64,000 nt of DNA from Thereva unica (Eukaryota; Arthropoda; Insecta; Diptera; Therevidae): NCBI GenBank assembly GCA_949987705.1, contig OX465281.1, positions 198,573,112 to 198,637,111 on the forward strand. The letters run 5' to 3'. The position numbers and the translations under genes were made by a program. This document shows positions 1 through 12,183 of this stretch, one piece after another; the first letter of the stretch is position 1; every line of letters starts with the position of its first letter. Below the pieces are notes generated by a model, which worked only from the letters and a program-made list of their open reading frames with translations, did no database searches and had not been told where the DNA came from.

Positions 1-12
1 AAATATTCTCCG

Positions 13-575
13 TTTTTACAACCCAGCGGGAAATGTAATGGCTAGGTAAGCGAGGTGATAATGAGATGAACCCATTACCTTTGTGATGAAATAATAGCTT
101 ACTTTTACATAGGGATGTCCTATGGCGGAAAGTACTTACTGTAGGCATTACAAACGAGGACTTATTTCAGAGGTAAAGTGTAGTATAGATTACCATTTAA
201 GGCACGCAGAATAAAATTCTGGCTACCCTTTTTAGCATTAAAAACATTACTATCCAAAATTACCACTGCATTTCAGCTACATTTGGTGAGAATTTTACTA
301 GCAAGATATCTTTTTGACTGCACTGCACGATCCACACCGAACGAATTTGGAGGACGGAATAAACTCAAGAAGAGAGGCTTCGACAAGACAAAGAATAATA
401 AAAGCACATCACATTTCCAAAGAAAGTATTTCACAAGTCATTACCTAGTCGCTTACCTAGCCATTACAATGTAAAGACCTCCATTTTACTAAATTTGCAG
501 TAGAATTTTTCAATTACCATGTAAGCGGTTACACAAATCATTAATGAATTCTTAGGTTACCCGCTGGGAAATAAA
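13..575. mobile_element. Inverted-repeat element relic (MITE-like)
   Basis: Two pairs of inverted arms bracket about 550 bp. A 17-nt stretch at 37-53 is exactly complementary to 449-465, and the 9-nt CCCAGCGGG at 22-30 is the complement of 560-568. The right arm has an extra ~95 bp between the two matches. No transposase is encoded, and the small reading frames inside show no recognisable protein. I infer a decayed non-autonomous DNA transposon. The exact ends and target duplication are not visible because the element abuts the window edge. Confidence 0.4.
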
Positions 576-2489
576 GCCTTTGATTTGTTACATATAGGGT
601 GTTAGTAATACTCTATTTACAAATTTTATAGCGCCAAACTATTAGGAGTCCTAGCATACGTGACAGACCCTCCTGTACAAGCAGTTGCGGAAAAATTGTA
701 AAGATGAGAGGATGAATATTAACAACCCCAGTTAATACTAAGTAAAGCCGGTTAATAGTACACTTCAGCCTGTCCCTGTTATGCTGTCTGTAAATTTTGG
801 AAAGAAGGATTCAATTGTTTTACAGTTCCAGGATGATAATTTATGTGGATCTATCATTATAGCCAGGGTCCTAAATCCAAAGCAATGCCTGAATGCGAAA
901 GGATCTTTTTGACTGAAAGCCGTGAATTATGCCTACTGGGGACACCACGCGCCCTGTACTCGACTTCTTAGGTGGTGTGGAAGAGAGTGCACAAGACTTA
1001 TTATATTTATAAAGCACTTACAATTCCTGGTGCGTTATAAATTTTAAAATATTCTTTAGTAACAGTAAAGTGCGACAGTTTAGCATGGAATGGTTTTACA
1101 TAAAGAAAGATTTTACTTTTCCCATATCATTAAACATCAAATCTTAATGATGAGGCAAAATACTTCATTGCCTAGGATAGATACTATATGATAAAAACCT
1201 CTTCCAATTTAAAATCTAATTTAAAACTTTTAACTGAAATTTTCTCAGGCTCAACTTTTGGTCGAAAATAGAAAATTTTTTATATTCTGTACAAAGCAGA
1301 AATTAAAATTTGCGGCACCACCGTATCCACCTGCAGACAAAAAAATATGATTTCATAAAACAATAAAAAAAATAAAAATCATCCACGACTAAATTTTTCC
1401 CTAAACCTGAAAAATCGTTTTTAAACAACACAACAACAAAAAATTCCGAAAATTTTGTTTCCAAGAACGGCAGGCGCAATCGCAAGTATCCCAATTCATG
1501 CGATTGCTATATACATGAATTCAAAAGTTCAATGTACATAAGCAGCGAAACCGATAGACAGCTTTTATATATTTCGAAAGCTCTTGAGTCTCAGTTTTAA
1601 CATGGATTTTTGAAATCAGTGTAAGTAAGGCCATCTATGTCCAAAGCCCGCAAACAAGGTTACGTATCTACTTATAGATAATCAATGTAATCAAAGTAGA
1701 TAATCAATATTGTCAACCAAATCAAATCTACGCCTAACAATATGTTTGGAATATAGTGTTTCTGCATATTTAAACGCAAATATCGAATGGGCTTCCGTAG
1801 CGTTTATTTCACTCTGTTGTCTGGAACTGCCGTTTGTGATTTTTTTATGGATGCATGGATACCCAAACCAGGTGGATAAAAGTTTTTATTTTTTCGGAAT
1901 TTTAATAAGTTTGTCTCTTTTCTTTCTGCGCCTCTTCCAACTTGATTTTCACCCACTTTCATGTAACCGATCAACACAAAATGTTGCCGCTATCGTTCGC
2001 GGGACAATGCAATATGACATTTTTGTACCAAAAACAAGATGGCGGCTCCAAAATGGCGGTCGAATTTTGCAATAGTGTTTTCCGACATGGTTATCAAATC
2101 AAAGTGTATCACGAGTGGAATACAATTAGCTGCGTGGCGTATTTCCAAATTCAAAATGGCGGCCACAGATGGTGGAAACATAAGGGGTGGTCCATTAATT
2201 ACGTGAGTCGTTTAAGCGGGAGGGGGTCGAGCCGAATCTCACCCAATCTCACGTGGGGAGAGTGGGGTCTCGGCAGTGTAAAATTGCTGGGCTAACTTAA
2301 CTAAAACATTTTTCTCCACTAAAGACCTCCACTCACTTACAAGGTCTTTTAGGAAGAGTCGGCAGGCACGGCCCGGTGCCGGCCACACACTACTCAGTCT
2401 GACTGAGGGATTAGGACTTCTAGTATCCGCTTGACAGGCTGTGGCATGCTGATAACGTCATGATTCCCTACAGAAATTCAGGCCGTTGT
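576..2489. other. No recognisable gene
   Basis: AT-rich sequence with only short open frames that resemble nothing I recognise. A run around 2035-2170 repeats the word AAAATGGCGG three times. The sequence near 2187-2208 (GGTGGTCCATTAATTACGTG) resembles words often found in insect repeats, but I cannot assign it to a family. Confidence 0.5.
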
Positions 2490-2990
2490 TAAATCAAGAA
2501 AATTGGCCTTATTTGGTACTTTTCGGCAAAACTCAGGTGGAAAAGTACAAAAAGGAAGAAATAGAGCCAATTTCAACATTAACAGTGCTTATAACTTCAA
2601 AAGTAAAAGCCGCAGCATAATAGTTTTGAGACATTAATCATAGAAAATTGTCCAAGATTTCTAATTTTCCAAAAAAAGTATTGGTTAATTACGTGTTTTT
2701 TGGAGAAAAAGGTGGTTGAAGTTGAGATTTTAGTAAAAAAATATACAAAATGTTTTCTTTGATGACTCATAACTCTGGACATTGGTGGGTTGACCACTTC
2801 ACTTTTACAGTTTTAGATTGGTGGGGGTATTCTGCGTAGATTGCTGCCTTATTCAGGAAAATATCTAATAGGGTTACAAAAATACAGGGTAATATGTAAA
2901 CCGCTACCAAAAAAATTTCAAAACGCCCTAGCGGCTAAACCGTTACGATTTCCCCTCCCCCACCCAACGATTTTTTGTTCGTCTATCCAA
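2490..2990 (+). repeat. Dispersed repeat, copy a
   Basis: About 450-500 bp closely matching 16150-16615 in the same orientation and 39385-39690 in the opposite orientation. Shared landmarks include GCTTATAACTTCAAAAGTAA, TTTTTTGGAGAAAAAGGTGG, GGGTTACAAAAATACAGGGT and AAAACGCCCTAGCGGCTAA. No coding capacity is seen. The third copy lies inside an element with terminal inverted repeats (39025-39897), so this family probably belongs to a non-autonomous DNA transposon. Confidence 0.75.
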
Positions 2991-3383
2991 GACCTATCCA
3001 CAACCCAACTCATCAAGTAACTGATACACCCTGTACTAATATGTACAGACATTTTTGAAGGTACCTATAATTTTGCATAAGTGTTTTCTGTTAAAAAATT
3101 AGTTTTTGTTTTTCATTTATTTACAGTTTTTGGAGTAAACATTTTGGTTATATATTTCTTAAATCTACCCATCAGTAATTATAAATTTAACAATAAATGT
3201 TATATCTATAATATAAAAATGAATCGCTAAATGTGTTGCTAAGCGCAAAACTCGAGAACGGCTGGACCTATTGGACTAATTTTTTTTTTTTCGAATATTC
3301 GTTGAAGTACGAGGATGGTTCTTACGGAGAGAAAAATTTAAAAAATTGCCTGAAAAAACAAAAAAATGGTAATTTTAGGAATT

Positions 3384-3537
3384 TTCACTTCATTTTAGTT
3401 TCAATATCTTCATGGCCTACCTATTGTTTGACAAATGTAAAATTGTCATTAAATTGAATCATTACATTTAATGAAAATTTCAAATTTACGCAGCTGTCAA
3501 ACAATAGGAGGCCATGACGCTATTGAAACTAAAATGA
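3384..3537. repeat. Inverted repeat inside the Helitron
   Basis: Arms of about 45 bp (3384-3433 and 3497-3537) are imperfect reverse complements around a ~63-bp AT-rich loop. The arms carry ATTTTAGTTTCAATA and its complement, and CCTATTGTTTGAC and its complement. The structure sits between the Helitron head and the start of the tandem array. Confidence 0.7.
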
Positions 3538-5197
3538 TCCATGGCGGCCGTCTCAAGAGGGCGGTGTACCACTTTCTTCACAACCACCTCGACATGGGTA
3601 TCAAATGAAAGGGTATGATAAGTAGAATACAATAAGCAATGTAGTATACAAAACATATCTTTAGATCCATGGCGGCCGTCTAAAGAGGCCGGATTACCAC
3701 TTTCTTCACAACCCTATCAAAATGGGTATCAAATTAAAGGGTATGATAAGTAGAATACAATAAGCAATGTAGTAGACTCAATATACCGATTCATGGCGGC
3801 CGACGCAAGACCCATGTTCTTTGAGGCATTTCATCTGTGTAAAATTCATATCTGAAGGAAAGGTCTCGGGCTCCGTGAGGTTTATAGCAAAATTTCAATA
3901 GAAAAGCAGGCGTTTGGTCCATAGCAGCCATCTCAAGAGGGCGGATTACCATTTTCTTTACAACCCCTCGACATGGATATCAAATGAAAGGGTATGGTAA
4001 GTAGAACACCAAAGGCAATATAGTATACTCAATATATCGTTTGGTCCATGGCAGTCATCTCAAGAGAGCAGATGACCATTTTCTTCACAACCCCTTCGAA
4101 ATGGGTATCCAATGAAAGAGTATGATAAGTAGAACAATATAAGCAATATAGTATACTCAATATGTCGCTTGGTCTATAGCGGCCACCTCAAGAATGCGGA
4201 TTACCATTTTCTTCACAACACCTTCGACATGGATATCAAATGAAAGAGTATGACAAGGAGAACACCATTGGCAATATAGTATACTCAATATATCGGTTCG
4301 TCCATGGCGATCATCTCAAGCGGGCGGACTACCGTTTTCTTCACAACCCTTTCGAGATGGGTATCAAATGAGAGAGTATGATAAGTAGAACACATAAGCA
4401 ATATAGTATAATCAATATATCGTTTGGCCCATAGCGGCCATCTCCAGAGGTTGGATTACCATTATCTTCACACCCCTCGACATGGATTTCAAATGAAAGG
4501 GTATGATAAGTAGAACACCATAAGCAATATAGTATACTCAATATATCGTTTGGTCCATGGCGGTCATCTGAAGAGGGCGGATGATCATTTTCTTCACTAC
4601 CCCCTCGACATTGGTATCAAATGAAAGGGCATTATAAGAACAATGCCATAGACTGTGTCTTTAGATTCATGGCGGCCATCTCAAGAGGGCGGGTTACCAT
4701 TTTCTTCACAACACCCGAGACATGGGTATCACATGAAAGGCTATGAAATGTAGAACACCATAAGCAATATAGTATACTCAATTTATAATTTGGTCCATGG
4801 CGGCCATCTCAAAAGGGCGGTTTACCATTTTCTTCACAACACCCGAGACATGGGTATCAAATGAAAGGCTATGATAAGTAGAACAATATAAGCAATATAG
4901 TATACTCAATATATCGTTTGGTAAATGGCGGTCATCTCCAGAGGGCGGATTACCATTTTCTTCACAACCCCTTCGAGATGGGTATCAAATGAAAGAGTAT
5001 GATAAGTAGAACACCATATGCAATATAGTATACTCAATATATCGTTTGGTCCATAGCGGCCATCTCAAGAGGGCGGATTAATATTTTCTTTACAACCCCT
5101 TCGACATGGGTATCAAATGAAAGAGTATGATAAGTAGAACACCATAGGCAATATAGTATACTCAATATATCATTTGGTCCATGGCGGTCATCTCCCA
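3538..5197 (+). repeat. ~128-bp tandem repeat array
   Basis: About 13 head-to-tail units, each starting near CCATGGCGGCCATCTCAAGA and containing TTCTTCACAACCCCTTCGAC, GGTATCAAATGAAAGAGTAT and AGTATACTCAATATATCG. Units are diverged at a few to about 15 percent of positions, and one near 3790-3920 is partly rearranged. No reading frame is conserved across units. The array is entirely inside the Helitron, a known setting for minisatellite expansion. Confidence 0.9.
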
Positions 5198-5724
5198 AAA
5201 TCAATTTTCCCAGATTTGTTCTTTTTTAACTATAGCATTTTCCTATCGCAGACTGTGTCCCCATAATCTTATTTCATTGAAAGGCGTTGCAACGCACGCG
5301 GGTTTTTGCTAGTACTTTATATAAAACAGAAGTTATACGAATTTTTCTGTATTCATTTCAGAGGTACATACTTTTGCGGCTCACTGTAAGTAAAATCTTA
5401 GAAATTGCAAGCCGAGCCATGGAACGTGCTTGCGTCGAGGAATTTCCAGAACCCCTTTTCTAAATTTTGCACGACAACTGTTTGACCTCACGTGAGAATT
5501 TATTGAAAAGTAGTAGAAAAAGAAGGTAAATATGCAAGAAAAGAAACAGATTACAATTTACATTTAATATTATATTTCCTAATAATTTATATTTCCACCA
5601 TTGCTGTTAATGAGCTTGAACATCCTGCGAGGTAATGAATCGTACAAATTGTGAATAATGACCATAGGGATCTCGTTCCACACCTCTCCGATGGCAAATC
5701 TCAGTATAAGCTGTGTCCTCAAAT

Positions 5725-7600
5725 TTTTTTTTTTTTTATGAAAAAACCAAGCTTAGGTGTAACCCTTTGTACTACCAGTCCGTCATGTCGTTCAGTTCGT
5801 GGTGCAATGTCTAGTAGTAGCTTGGTTTGAAGAATAGGGGAAAATAGGAAAGGTTAGAGGGGGTCTGGAGGGTGTAGAAGAAAATGACGGTGAACCTCAC
5901 GTTTGAACTCTAAGATGTTGTACGAGTTGGGAAATACTGACTGCGGGAGATTATTCCACAGTCGAGTTGTTCTATTCATAAACGAACTTCTAAACCGTAT
6001 TGTGCGTGAACGAGGGGGCTGTAGGGTATGGGGGTGAGCCGAGCGGGCTAGTCTTGTGTTGCGGGAAAAGTATTGCCGTGCAGGCAGGAGGTCCTGAATT
6101 TCGGTGGAACAGTCGCCATGGTAATAGCGATAAAGTATGGAGAGGGCTGCTACATTCCTACGGTGGCCTAAGGTGTCTATGGAGGCACGAAAGGGGCCAT
6201 CACCAATGAGTTTGAGGACACGATTTTGCACCTTGTCGAGACAAGCCAAGGTGGTTTTTGGGGCGCCTGCCCAGATATGTGAGTTGTATTCGAGGCGCGG
6301 CCGAATGTAGGATTTGTATATTGTAGCCAATGCGGCTGGCTGGAGGAGGAACTTGCATCTCTTGAGAAATCCAAGGCATTGGGAGGCTTGTTTGGCGATT
6401 TGGAATATGTGATCGTTCCATCGCAGATGCTCCGTTAAAGTTACCCCTAGGATGTTGAGAGTTGAGTCAGCCGTTAGATTCTCTCCATCCACCGAGACAG
6501 GAGGAAGGTCGGTACAATTTTTGTTGGAGATCAGACAGGGCTTCGTTTTTGTGGCATTGAATTCGACGCGGTTCAATTCGCCCCAATGAAGAATCGATTC
6601 GATATCCCGGTTGATCGAAGCCGACATCAGTTGACGGTGGTAAAGACAAGGTCTGGCACGTGCTTGTCTTATATTGTCGAAGGAGTAAGAGAAATTCAGA
6701 GTACCGTCATCAGCGAAGCAGTGAAGTGGGTTGGAGGGGATTGAGAGCAGATCATTAATGAAGATTAGAAAAAGTGCGGGTGAGAGAATTGACACCTGGG
6801 GAACTCCGGCCGAAATGGCGTGGGGGTTGGATTCGACGCCATCCAATACTACCTTGATTGAACGGCCTGAAAGAAAGCTCTTAATCCAGTTCCTTAGAAC
6901 TAAGTGTATACCAATAGCTTGGATTTTATTCAACAGAGCTGGGTGCCATACTCTGTCAAAAGCCTTTGATATATCTAGAGCAACCAGGCTAGACTCACCA
7001 AAGCTGTGAATGCTTTGGTTGATACGCTCGGTTAAACACACAAGCAGATCGCCAGTAGACCGTTTAGATCTGAAGCCGTATTGCCTGTCGTGTATAATTT
7101 GGTTGGATTCTAGATATTTCATCAGCTTTTTATTGATTATTGTCTCCATGATTTTGGAGAGAACAGAAGTAATTGCTATTGGGCGGTAGTTTAAGGGGTC
7201 GCTGGCTTCACCTTTTTTTGGGATTGGCTGAACATGAGCTAGTTTCCAAGAGTCGGGATACACTCCGGAGAAGTAAGACAAGGCAAAAAGTTTGCGCAGA
7301 GGTTTAGCCAAAGGTGAGGCACATTTTTTAAGTACCATAGGGGGGATTTTGTCGGGACCAGTGGATTTATTGGCGTCGAGTTCCTTGAGACACCTAAACA
7401 CCTCGCGGGTCCTGAAGTGAACTCCGTCCATTGAGTGGGTGGTATTCTCGAGAGTGGGGGTGACATAGCAGCATCGGGTAAAGAAGAATTTGCGGCGAAC
7501 AGAGAAGCTAATAGGTCGGCCTTGGGTTTGCTTTCTGTTATCACTTCCTCGTTGTGAAAATTGTCTCCCATCAGAATAAAGCCTTCTCGTCATCCATCCC
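5725..7600 (-). pseudogene. LINE reverse transcriptase, 5'-truncated (family 1)
   Basis: A minus-strand fragment of a Jockey/CR1-type non-LTR retrotransposon with a long open frame ending at 5854. Visible reverse transcriptase blocks are GPDKIPPMVLKKC, LNYRPIAITSVLSKIME, LVALDISKAFDRVWH, AGVPQVSILSPALFLIFIND and the active-site box FADDG. The thumb and C-terminal region follow (ILGVTLTEHLRWNDHI to LWNNLPQSVFPNSYNILEFK). A frameshift near 7465 separates the first ~40 residues. The 3' end is an A-rich tail (T-run at 5727-5739). The element is inserted in the Tc1 transposase just after IENV. Endonuclease and ORF1 are missing, as usual for target-primed truncation. Confidence 0.9.
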
Positions 7601-8022
7601 CATAACATTTTCTATAATGTTAAGGTCCGAAGATAAAGAAGGCAATGGCAAAACTGGCATCTTCTCGGCTGCAAACCATTCTTTAACCACACGTGCTGTA
7701 TGAATAGCGGCGTAATCATGCTGAAAGATCCAATCATTACTTTGCATGTACTCAGAAAACATTACTTTGGCTCTAGAGACCATATTTTTGTATTTTTCTC
7801 CTGTTTGCGTACCTTCCAATATGAAATGCAACCGCAGACCATCACGCCTGCTTCTCGCCTGTGTATTCTTGACAAGTATCTTTCTTCTTTGCGACAATCG
7901 TGAAAGTGATATGAAAAACCGGCTGGGTTGTCTAAACAGAAGCGTTTTTCGTCCGAAAAGATTATCTTTCTCCATTCTGTAGTCCATGCCATGTGTTCTT
8001 CAGCAAAACGGAGCCTTTTTTT

Positions 8023-8455
8023 ATGTGGTAAATACAAGCTTAGGAATCACCCTTTGTACTACATGTCTGTCATGTCGTTCAAGTCATGGTCAGTGTCTAG
8101 TAGTAAGCTTGATTTGAAGGATAGAGGAGAAAGGATAGATTAGGAGTCTGGAGGGTGCGTGAATAGATGTCGATGAGCCATGCGTTTGAACTCTAAGATA
8201 TTATATGAGTTCGGAAACACCGACTGCGAAAGGGAGTTCCACAATCGAGTTGTTCTATTTATAAACGAACTACTAAAACGTAATGTGCGCGAGGAGGAGT
8301 GCTGTAGCGTTTGCGGGTGAGCCGAGTTGGCTAGTCTTGTGTTGCGGGAAAAAATTTGCCGTGTAGGCATGAGGTTTCTGATTTCAGTGGAACAGTCGCT
8401 ATGGTAATAGCGGTAAAATTTGCTAAGGGCTGCTACATTCCTGCGATGGCTTAAA
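8023..8455 (-). pseudogene. LINE 3' fragment (family 1) in Tc1
   Basis: Only the last ~110 codons of the same LINE family remain, from PLSHRRNVAALSKFYRYYHS to LWNSLSQSVFPNSYNILEFK, followed by a 3' untranslated region and an A-rich tail. Near-identical sequence on both sides (GGCTCCTTTGCT upstream and GGCTCCGTTTTGCT downstream, read on the minus strand) looks like a 12-14 bp target-site duplication. The transposase frame of the host Tc1 is recovered on both sides, so the insertion landed inside an existing Tc1 copy. Confidence 0.85.
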
Positions 8456-9062
8456 GGGTCGATGGAGGAGCAAAGGAGCCTATTTTCTTTATGGCGTTGT
8501 GTCCATTTCGGTTTCTTCTTTAAGCGAAGACGTCGTAAATGTGGATCAGCCTCAATAATTCTTTGGATAGTAAGAATAGACGCTGTCGTGGCCTTTCTTT
8601 GTCCTATTTTCCTTGCTGTTAGGGACAAGTTTGATGCCTTTTTCAGAATAGAACGTCTCTCCCTCACCGGGGTTGCTGTTTTCACGCCTCCTTTTTGTTT
8701 CTTTCCATAATTCTTTGGGTCCCTTAAAAAATTATTCACAACTCTGGCATTCCTACCAAGCCTGCCGGCAATTTCGCGGTTGGATAAGCATTCATCGGCA
8801 AACGCTTAAATATTTCCAATTTCTTTGGAATTTAGTCTTTTTCCACTTCCCATGATTTATTTATTATTTAAAATAACACTACAAATACTTCACGACAACA
8901 ATTTTCAACAATATTTAAATCCTTTTTCTGTTATTTTTTCAATAAATTCTCAAGTGAGGTCAAACAGTTGTCGCGACTTTTATGGACAAAATTTTGAAAA
9001 AGCGTTCTGGAACTTCCTAGACGCACGTGCATTTCATGGCACCCCTTACAAATTCTAAGAAT

Positions 9063-10200
9063 CTACTTAGGTACTCATATAGAACAAAAAAAACCAAAAA
9101 ACCATGTGAGGTCACACAGTTGTCGCCCAGTGTATGATCATTCCATTAAAGACCCTAAAAAAACTAAGATGAGTTAGCTCTTACTTCTAGCACAGACATG
9201 CTTTTAGTCAGAAAGTGGACTGAGGCCGTATTTCATCAATACCAATATCCTTAAATCGCTGCAAGTCCTTAATATAAACATTTGTCGATAATTACTACTT
9301 TAAAATAAAAAATCAATACTAAAAGTTACCACCAGGCAATTTCGCCCCAACTTAAGCTCATTAGTGTAAGGCAAAAGCGACTGGAAGAAGGTGAGAAAAT
9401 CTTATCATCATTAATGTAATCTGCCAACAAATTAGAAAAAAAAAGAAGTTTTCATCCCTTTGTAATTAATTTTTACCTTTTTCACCGAAGTTGACCGTCT
9501 ACTATAATTATAAAGTCATTCTCCACTCAAAGTTATGAGGATTGCGCCCAACTTTTACTCGGATCCTTTCACCCGGTGAAGAGAGGGCAGCCGGCACAGC
9601 AGACGTGTTTGGTTAAAATTGAAACAAAATTTTCAGTGAAAACTCAAATTGTGGCTTTTTATTTGTTGCTCCTGAATTGCTTCATTCACTTTTATGTGTG
9701 TGGATTCAACCGAAAATGAATTTTTTAATAATGCAGGAAGTGCGAAATTTTTATGTACTTTGCAGGGAAAAGGCAGTCGAGCCAAATTTGGGGGTACCCC
9801 ACCGCAGCACGTTTAAATGGAGCACTTTAACCAGCAATTTTATTCAATTTAATAAAACAATGCCGAATTTATTACAATGATTTCGTTTTTTGTCCTTATT
9901 ATATTGAAATTGTAAGGAAATTTTTTTTGCATTAAACAAATTGTATTGGAGTGGAAATATATTTGTTAAGTTAATTGCTATTATTTTTGACGTGTTAATG
10001 GACGGTCTGGACTTAATGGCTTATATTTCAATATCCAAGTACCTACGATGGGAGCACCATATATTCCCAATCGGCAAATATCCGGAAATTTTAATAAAGT
10101 AGTTACTGACGATCAAGACACCGCGTTTTTCATTCTCAGAAACAGATCTAAATGTAGTGCTCCTCACAAACTAACTCAGATTTAACTTTTTTGCAAAGAA
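9063..10200. other. No recognisable gene
   Basis: AT-rich sequence with no frame I recognise. Part of it (from roughly 9500) may be 5' untranslated sequence or decayed ORF1 of the LINE that starts to be readable at 10201, but I cannot show this. Confidence 0.4.
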
Positions 10201-10334
10201 AACAACTTCAGGGTCTACGTAAAGAACTCGATACTTTGAACACAAATGGAGTTGTTAAAACAATTAAGTATATTCGAGGTGAGCCACGTATTGTTGATGT
10301 TAAAACTCCTTCTAGTCCTTATCCAAAAAAGTAA
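10201..10334 (+). pseudogene. LINE ORF1 (gag-like) C-terminus
   Basis: An open frame of 44 codons ends at a TAA at 10332-10334 and contains RKELDTLNTNG, IKYIRGEPRIVDV and a final KTPSSPYPKK. It immediately precedes the endonuclease frame of ORF2, which is the position ORF1 occupies in this kind of LINE. The upstream part is not recognisable. I call it ORF1 from position rather than from a conserved domain. Confidence 0.55.
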
Positions 10335-11293
10335 GCAAGAAACTCAGGTGCTACTACCAGAATGTTCGGGGTTTAAAAACGAAATTGAAAGACTTAGAAA
10401 AGTACAACCACGTTATAAAAGATTTTGATATTGTTGTTTTTACCGAGACCTGGTTGAAACCTGAAATTTTAAATTCTGAAATATTACTTGGTAATTTTAA
10501 CATTTATCGTACAGACCGTAGTTCCATGACAAGTAGTCTCGATGAAGGCAGTGGCGGTTTCAGAGGGGGGTAATTGGGTAATTACCCCCCCCCCCGCCCA
10601 AGATTTGCGTTCCCTCAAACAAACAAGTTAAGTGTATGGTGAATCTAGTCGGCGATCTATGACTGTGAATTTTTTCTCCTGGAGAGTCGTGGAAGGAACC
10701 GATACCCGTGACTTAAGCTAATATGGCACGCTATGTAAACAAACCGAGGTTAACTGCTCAAGCGCCGAAAGAGAAGTGATGAACTTCTTCCTTTGCACGG
10801 GCTAAGTGAAGTCTAGAAATTAACAAGTCTTTCATCTTCATATAGTTAATGAGTGGAAGGCGAACAGCTATATGCAAAAGTTCTTCAAATGACGATGTCT
10901 GGCTATCAGAAAGAGAATGCAACATTTTTATACGCGTTTGCATGCAACTAAACAGCTAAACTTTTATGAGTTTATATGGGAATAAACTTAATGTACTGGT
11001 GCATATTTGCTCGTTTGTTTTGATTTATGAAAGAAAACAACAGCTGATTCAATTTTCTTTCCTTTTCTGTTCTGCATACTTTATCCTAAAGAGAGAATCT
11101 GGCCTTGTCTCGCCGAGTTCACGAAGTATGCGTTGATTTTTGCTCAGCAGTGATGTTCATATATGCACGCACACAACTAACGGGGGGAAAATTTTGTATG
11201 AAGATGAAAGACTTGTTATTACTAGACTTTGTGCACGAGTTCCTTTTTCTAAATATACGCGACATACGTTGAAACTATTCGTCTCTTTGATAT

Positions 11294-12108
11294 TCAGCTG
11301 TGTTCCACATTTCGATTTTTATGAAATTGATACTCGAAATCGAAATTAGGTGTTCTACATTTCGATTAAATCGAACTGTCAATCGAAATAAAAACGTTTC
11401 AGTTGTTGTTTGTGATTTGAAAGTGGAGTAGTAGGAGAAGCGCTGTGATTTATTTTTAAATGTAAATATTTGTAATTTATTGACAAAGGTAACAATTTAT
11501 TTAAGAAATTATTTTTCTTTTATGTTTTTAAAAAACTGAATAAAGTATTATTTTTTAAATTTATATTTAACTTTTCCTATACTAAATTTAGTTTATAAAC
11601 TATTAGCTATTTCATCTCTGACCCTAACAGCATCACTTCTCTGTTCTTTAACATTTTCTGGGTCGATAACTTCTATATCTGCATTTGTGATGGATGTTAC
11701 TTCATAATCTAGTAATATTATGAAGTGCAACACAAATGTGTACTATTTGTACAGCTTATATTGTGCATATATAAATAATTCAAAGGGAATCAAGAAGATT
11801 CATAGGATTTGATTTATCCCTTTACAATCTTCTTTAATTTTTTCCTTTGAAGCTCTCTTTCTTCAATTACTGCAGCTATTATGTAACACAAAATCCATTT
11901 TTTGGGGCATAAAATTTTTTAATTTTTTTAACTCGGACACAAACTATGCTCAAAATAAATAAAAATTTTAAGTGTCAACCAAATTATATATTTTCGAAAG
12001 TGATTTCGAACAAACGAAATTCACTCGGAATTCAGAACATCAATTTTGAATTCGAGTGAAATTGAATTCCGATTTCGATTGCATTTCACTCGATTTGTGG
12101 AACACCGC
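11294..12108. mobile_element. Nested inverted-repeat element (MITE-like)
   Basis: The left end reads AGCTGTGTTCCACATTTCGA and the right end reads, on the other strand, AGCGGTGTTCCACAAATCGA. A second copy of the left-end motif (AGGTGTTCTACATTTCGATT) occurs at 11348-11367. The interior is AT-rich with no gene. No clear target duplication was found, so the superfamily is not assigned. Confidence 0.5.
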
Positions 12109-12183
12109 TAATTAGGTGCGTTTTTTAAACCTATTCTGTCCTGGAACATTAAAAAAACGCTGTTACTATTACTACTATTAATT

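Larger units (their letters stand above)
3205..5312 (+). mobile_element. Non-autonomous Helitron
   Basis: The 5' end begins TCTATAATATAAAAATGAAT and continues into AAAACTCGAGAACGGCTGGA, the hallmark left end of many insect Helitrons. The right end is CTAG at 5309-5312, preceded by the perfect palindrome GCGTTGCAACGC (5284-5295), which fits the subterminal hairpin expected of a Helitron. The flanking bases are A (3204) and T (5313), the expected AT target with no duplication. No Rep or helicase is encoded, so mobilisation must have been in trans. The interior is mostly a ~128-bp tandem array plus an inverted repeat at 3384-3537. Confidence 0.85.
5579..8853 (-). pseudogene. Tc1-like transposase, split into three pieces
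   Basis: Read on the minus strand from an ATG at 8853, the first piece (8853 to about 8455) carries the helix-turn-helix DNA-binding region, including ATPVRERRSILKKA and IQRIIEADPHLRRLRLKKKP. It has an in-frame stop near codon 16. The second piece (about 8037-7600) holds the catalytic core, with WRKIIFSDEKRF (second catalytic region) and SLSSDLNIIENV (third), but it needs frame changes. The third piece (5700-5579) encodes the C-terminal end with VWNEIPMVIIHNLYDSLPRR. The family cuts and pastes at TA sites through a DDE/D triad. Here the gene is dead through two LINE insertions, a nonsense codon and frameshifts. Confidence 0.85.
5385..9062 (-). mobile_element. Tc1-like DNA transposon interrupted by two LINEs
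   Basis: Terminal inverted repeats of about 120 bp (5391-5509 and 8939-9062) share GACAACTGTTTGACCTCAC, GAGAATTTATTGAAA and CCAGAAC-type blocks. They enclose a minus-strand Tc1 transposase gene. The outer ends probably reach about 5360 and 9140, where the repeats lose alignment, so the TA target sites are not certain. Two same-strand LINE insertions (about 5725-7600 and 8023-8455) split the transposase. Confidence 0.8.

Noticed and set aside
1710..2295. Overlapping 117-121 codon frames
   Set aside because: They overlap in different frames, contain AAAATGGCGG repeats and show no recognisable domain.
3538..5197. Regularly spaced repeats suggesting a CRISPR-like array
   Set aside because: Units are contiguous ~128-bp tandem repeats without unique spacers, inside a Helitron in a eukaryotic genome.
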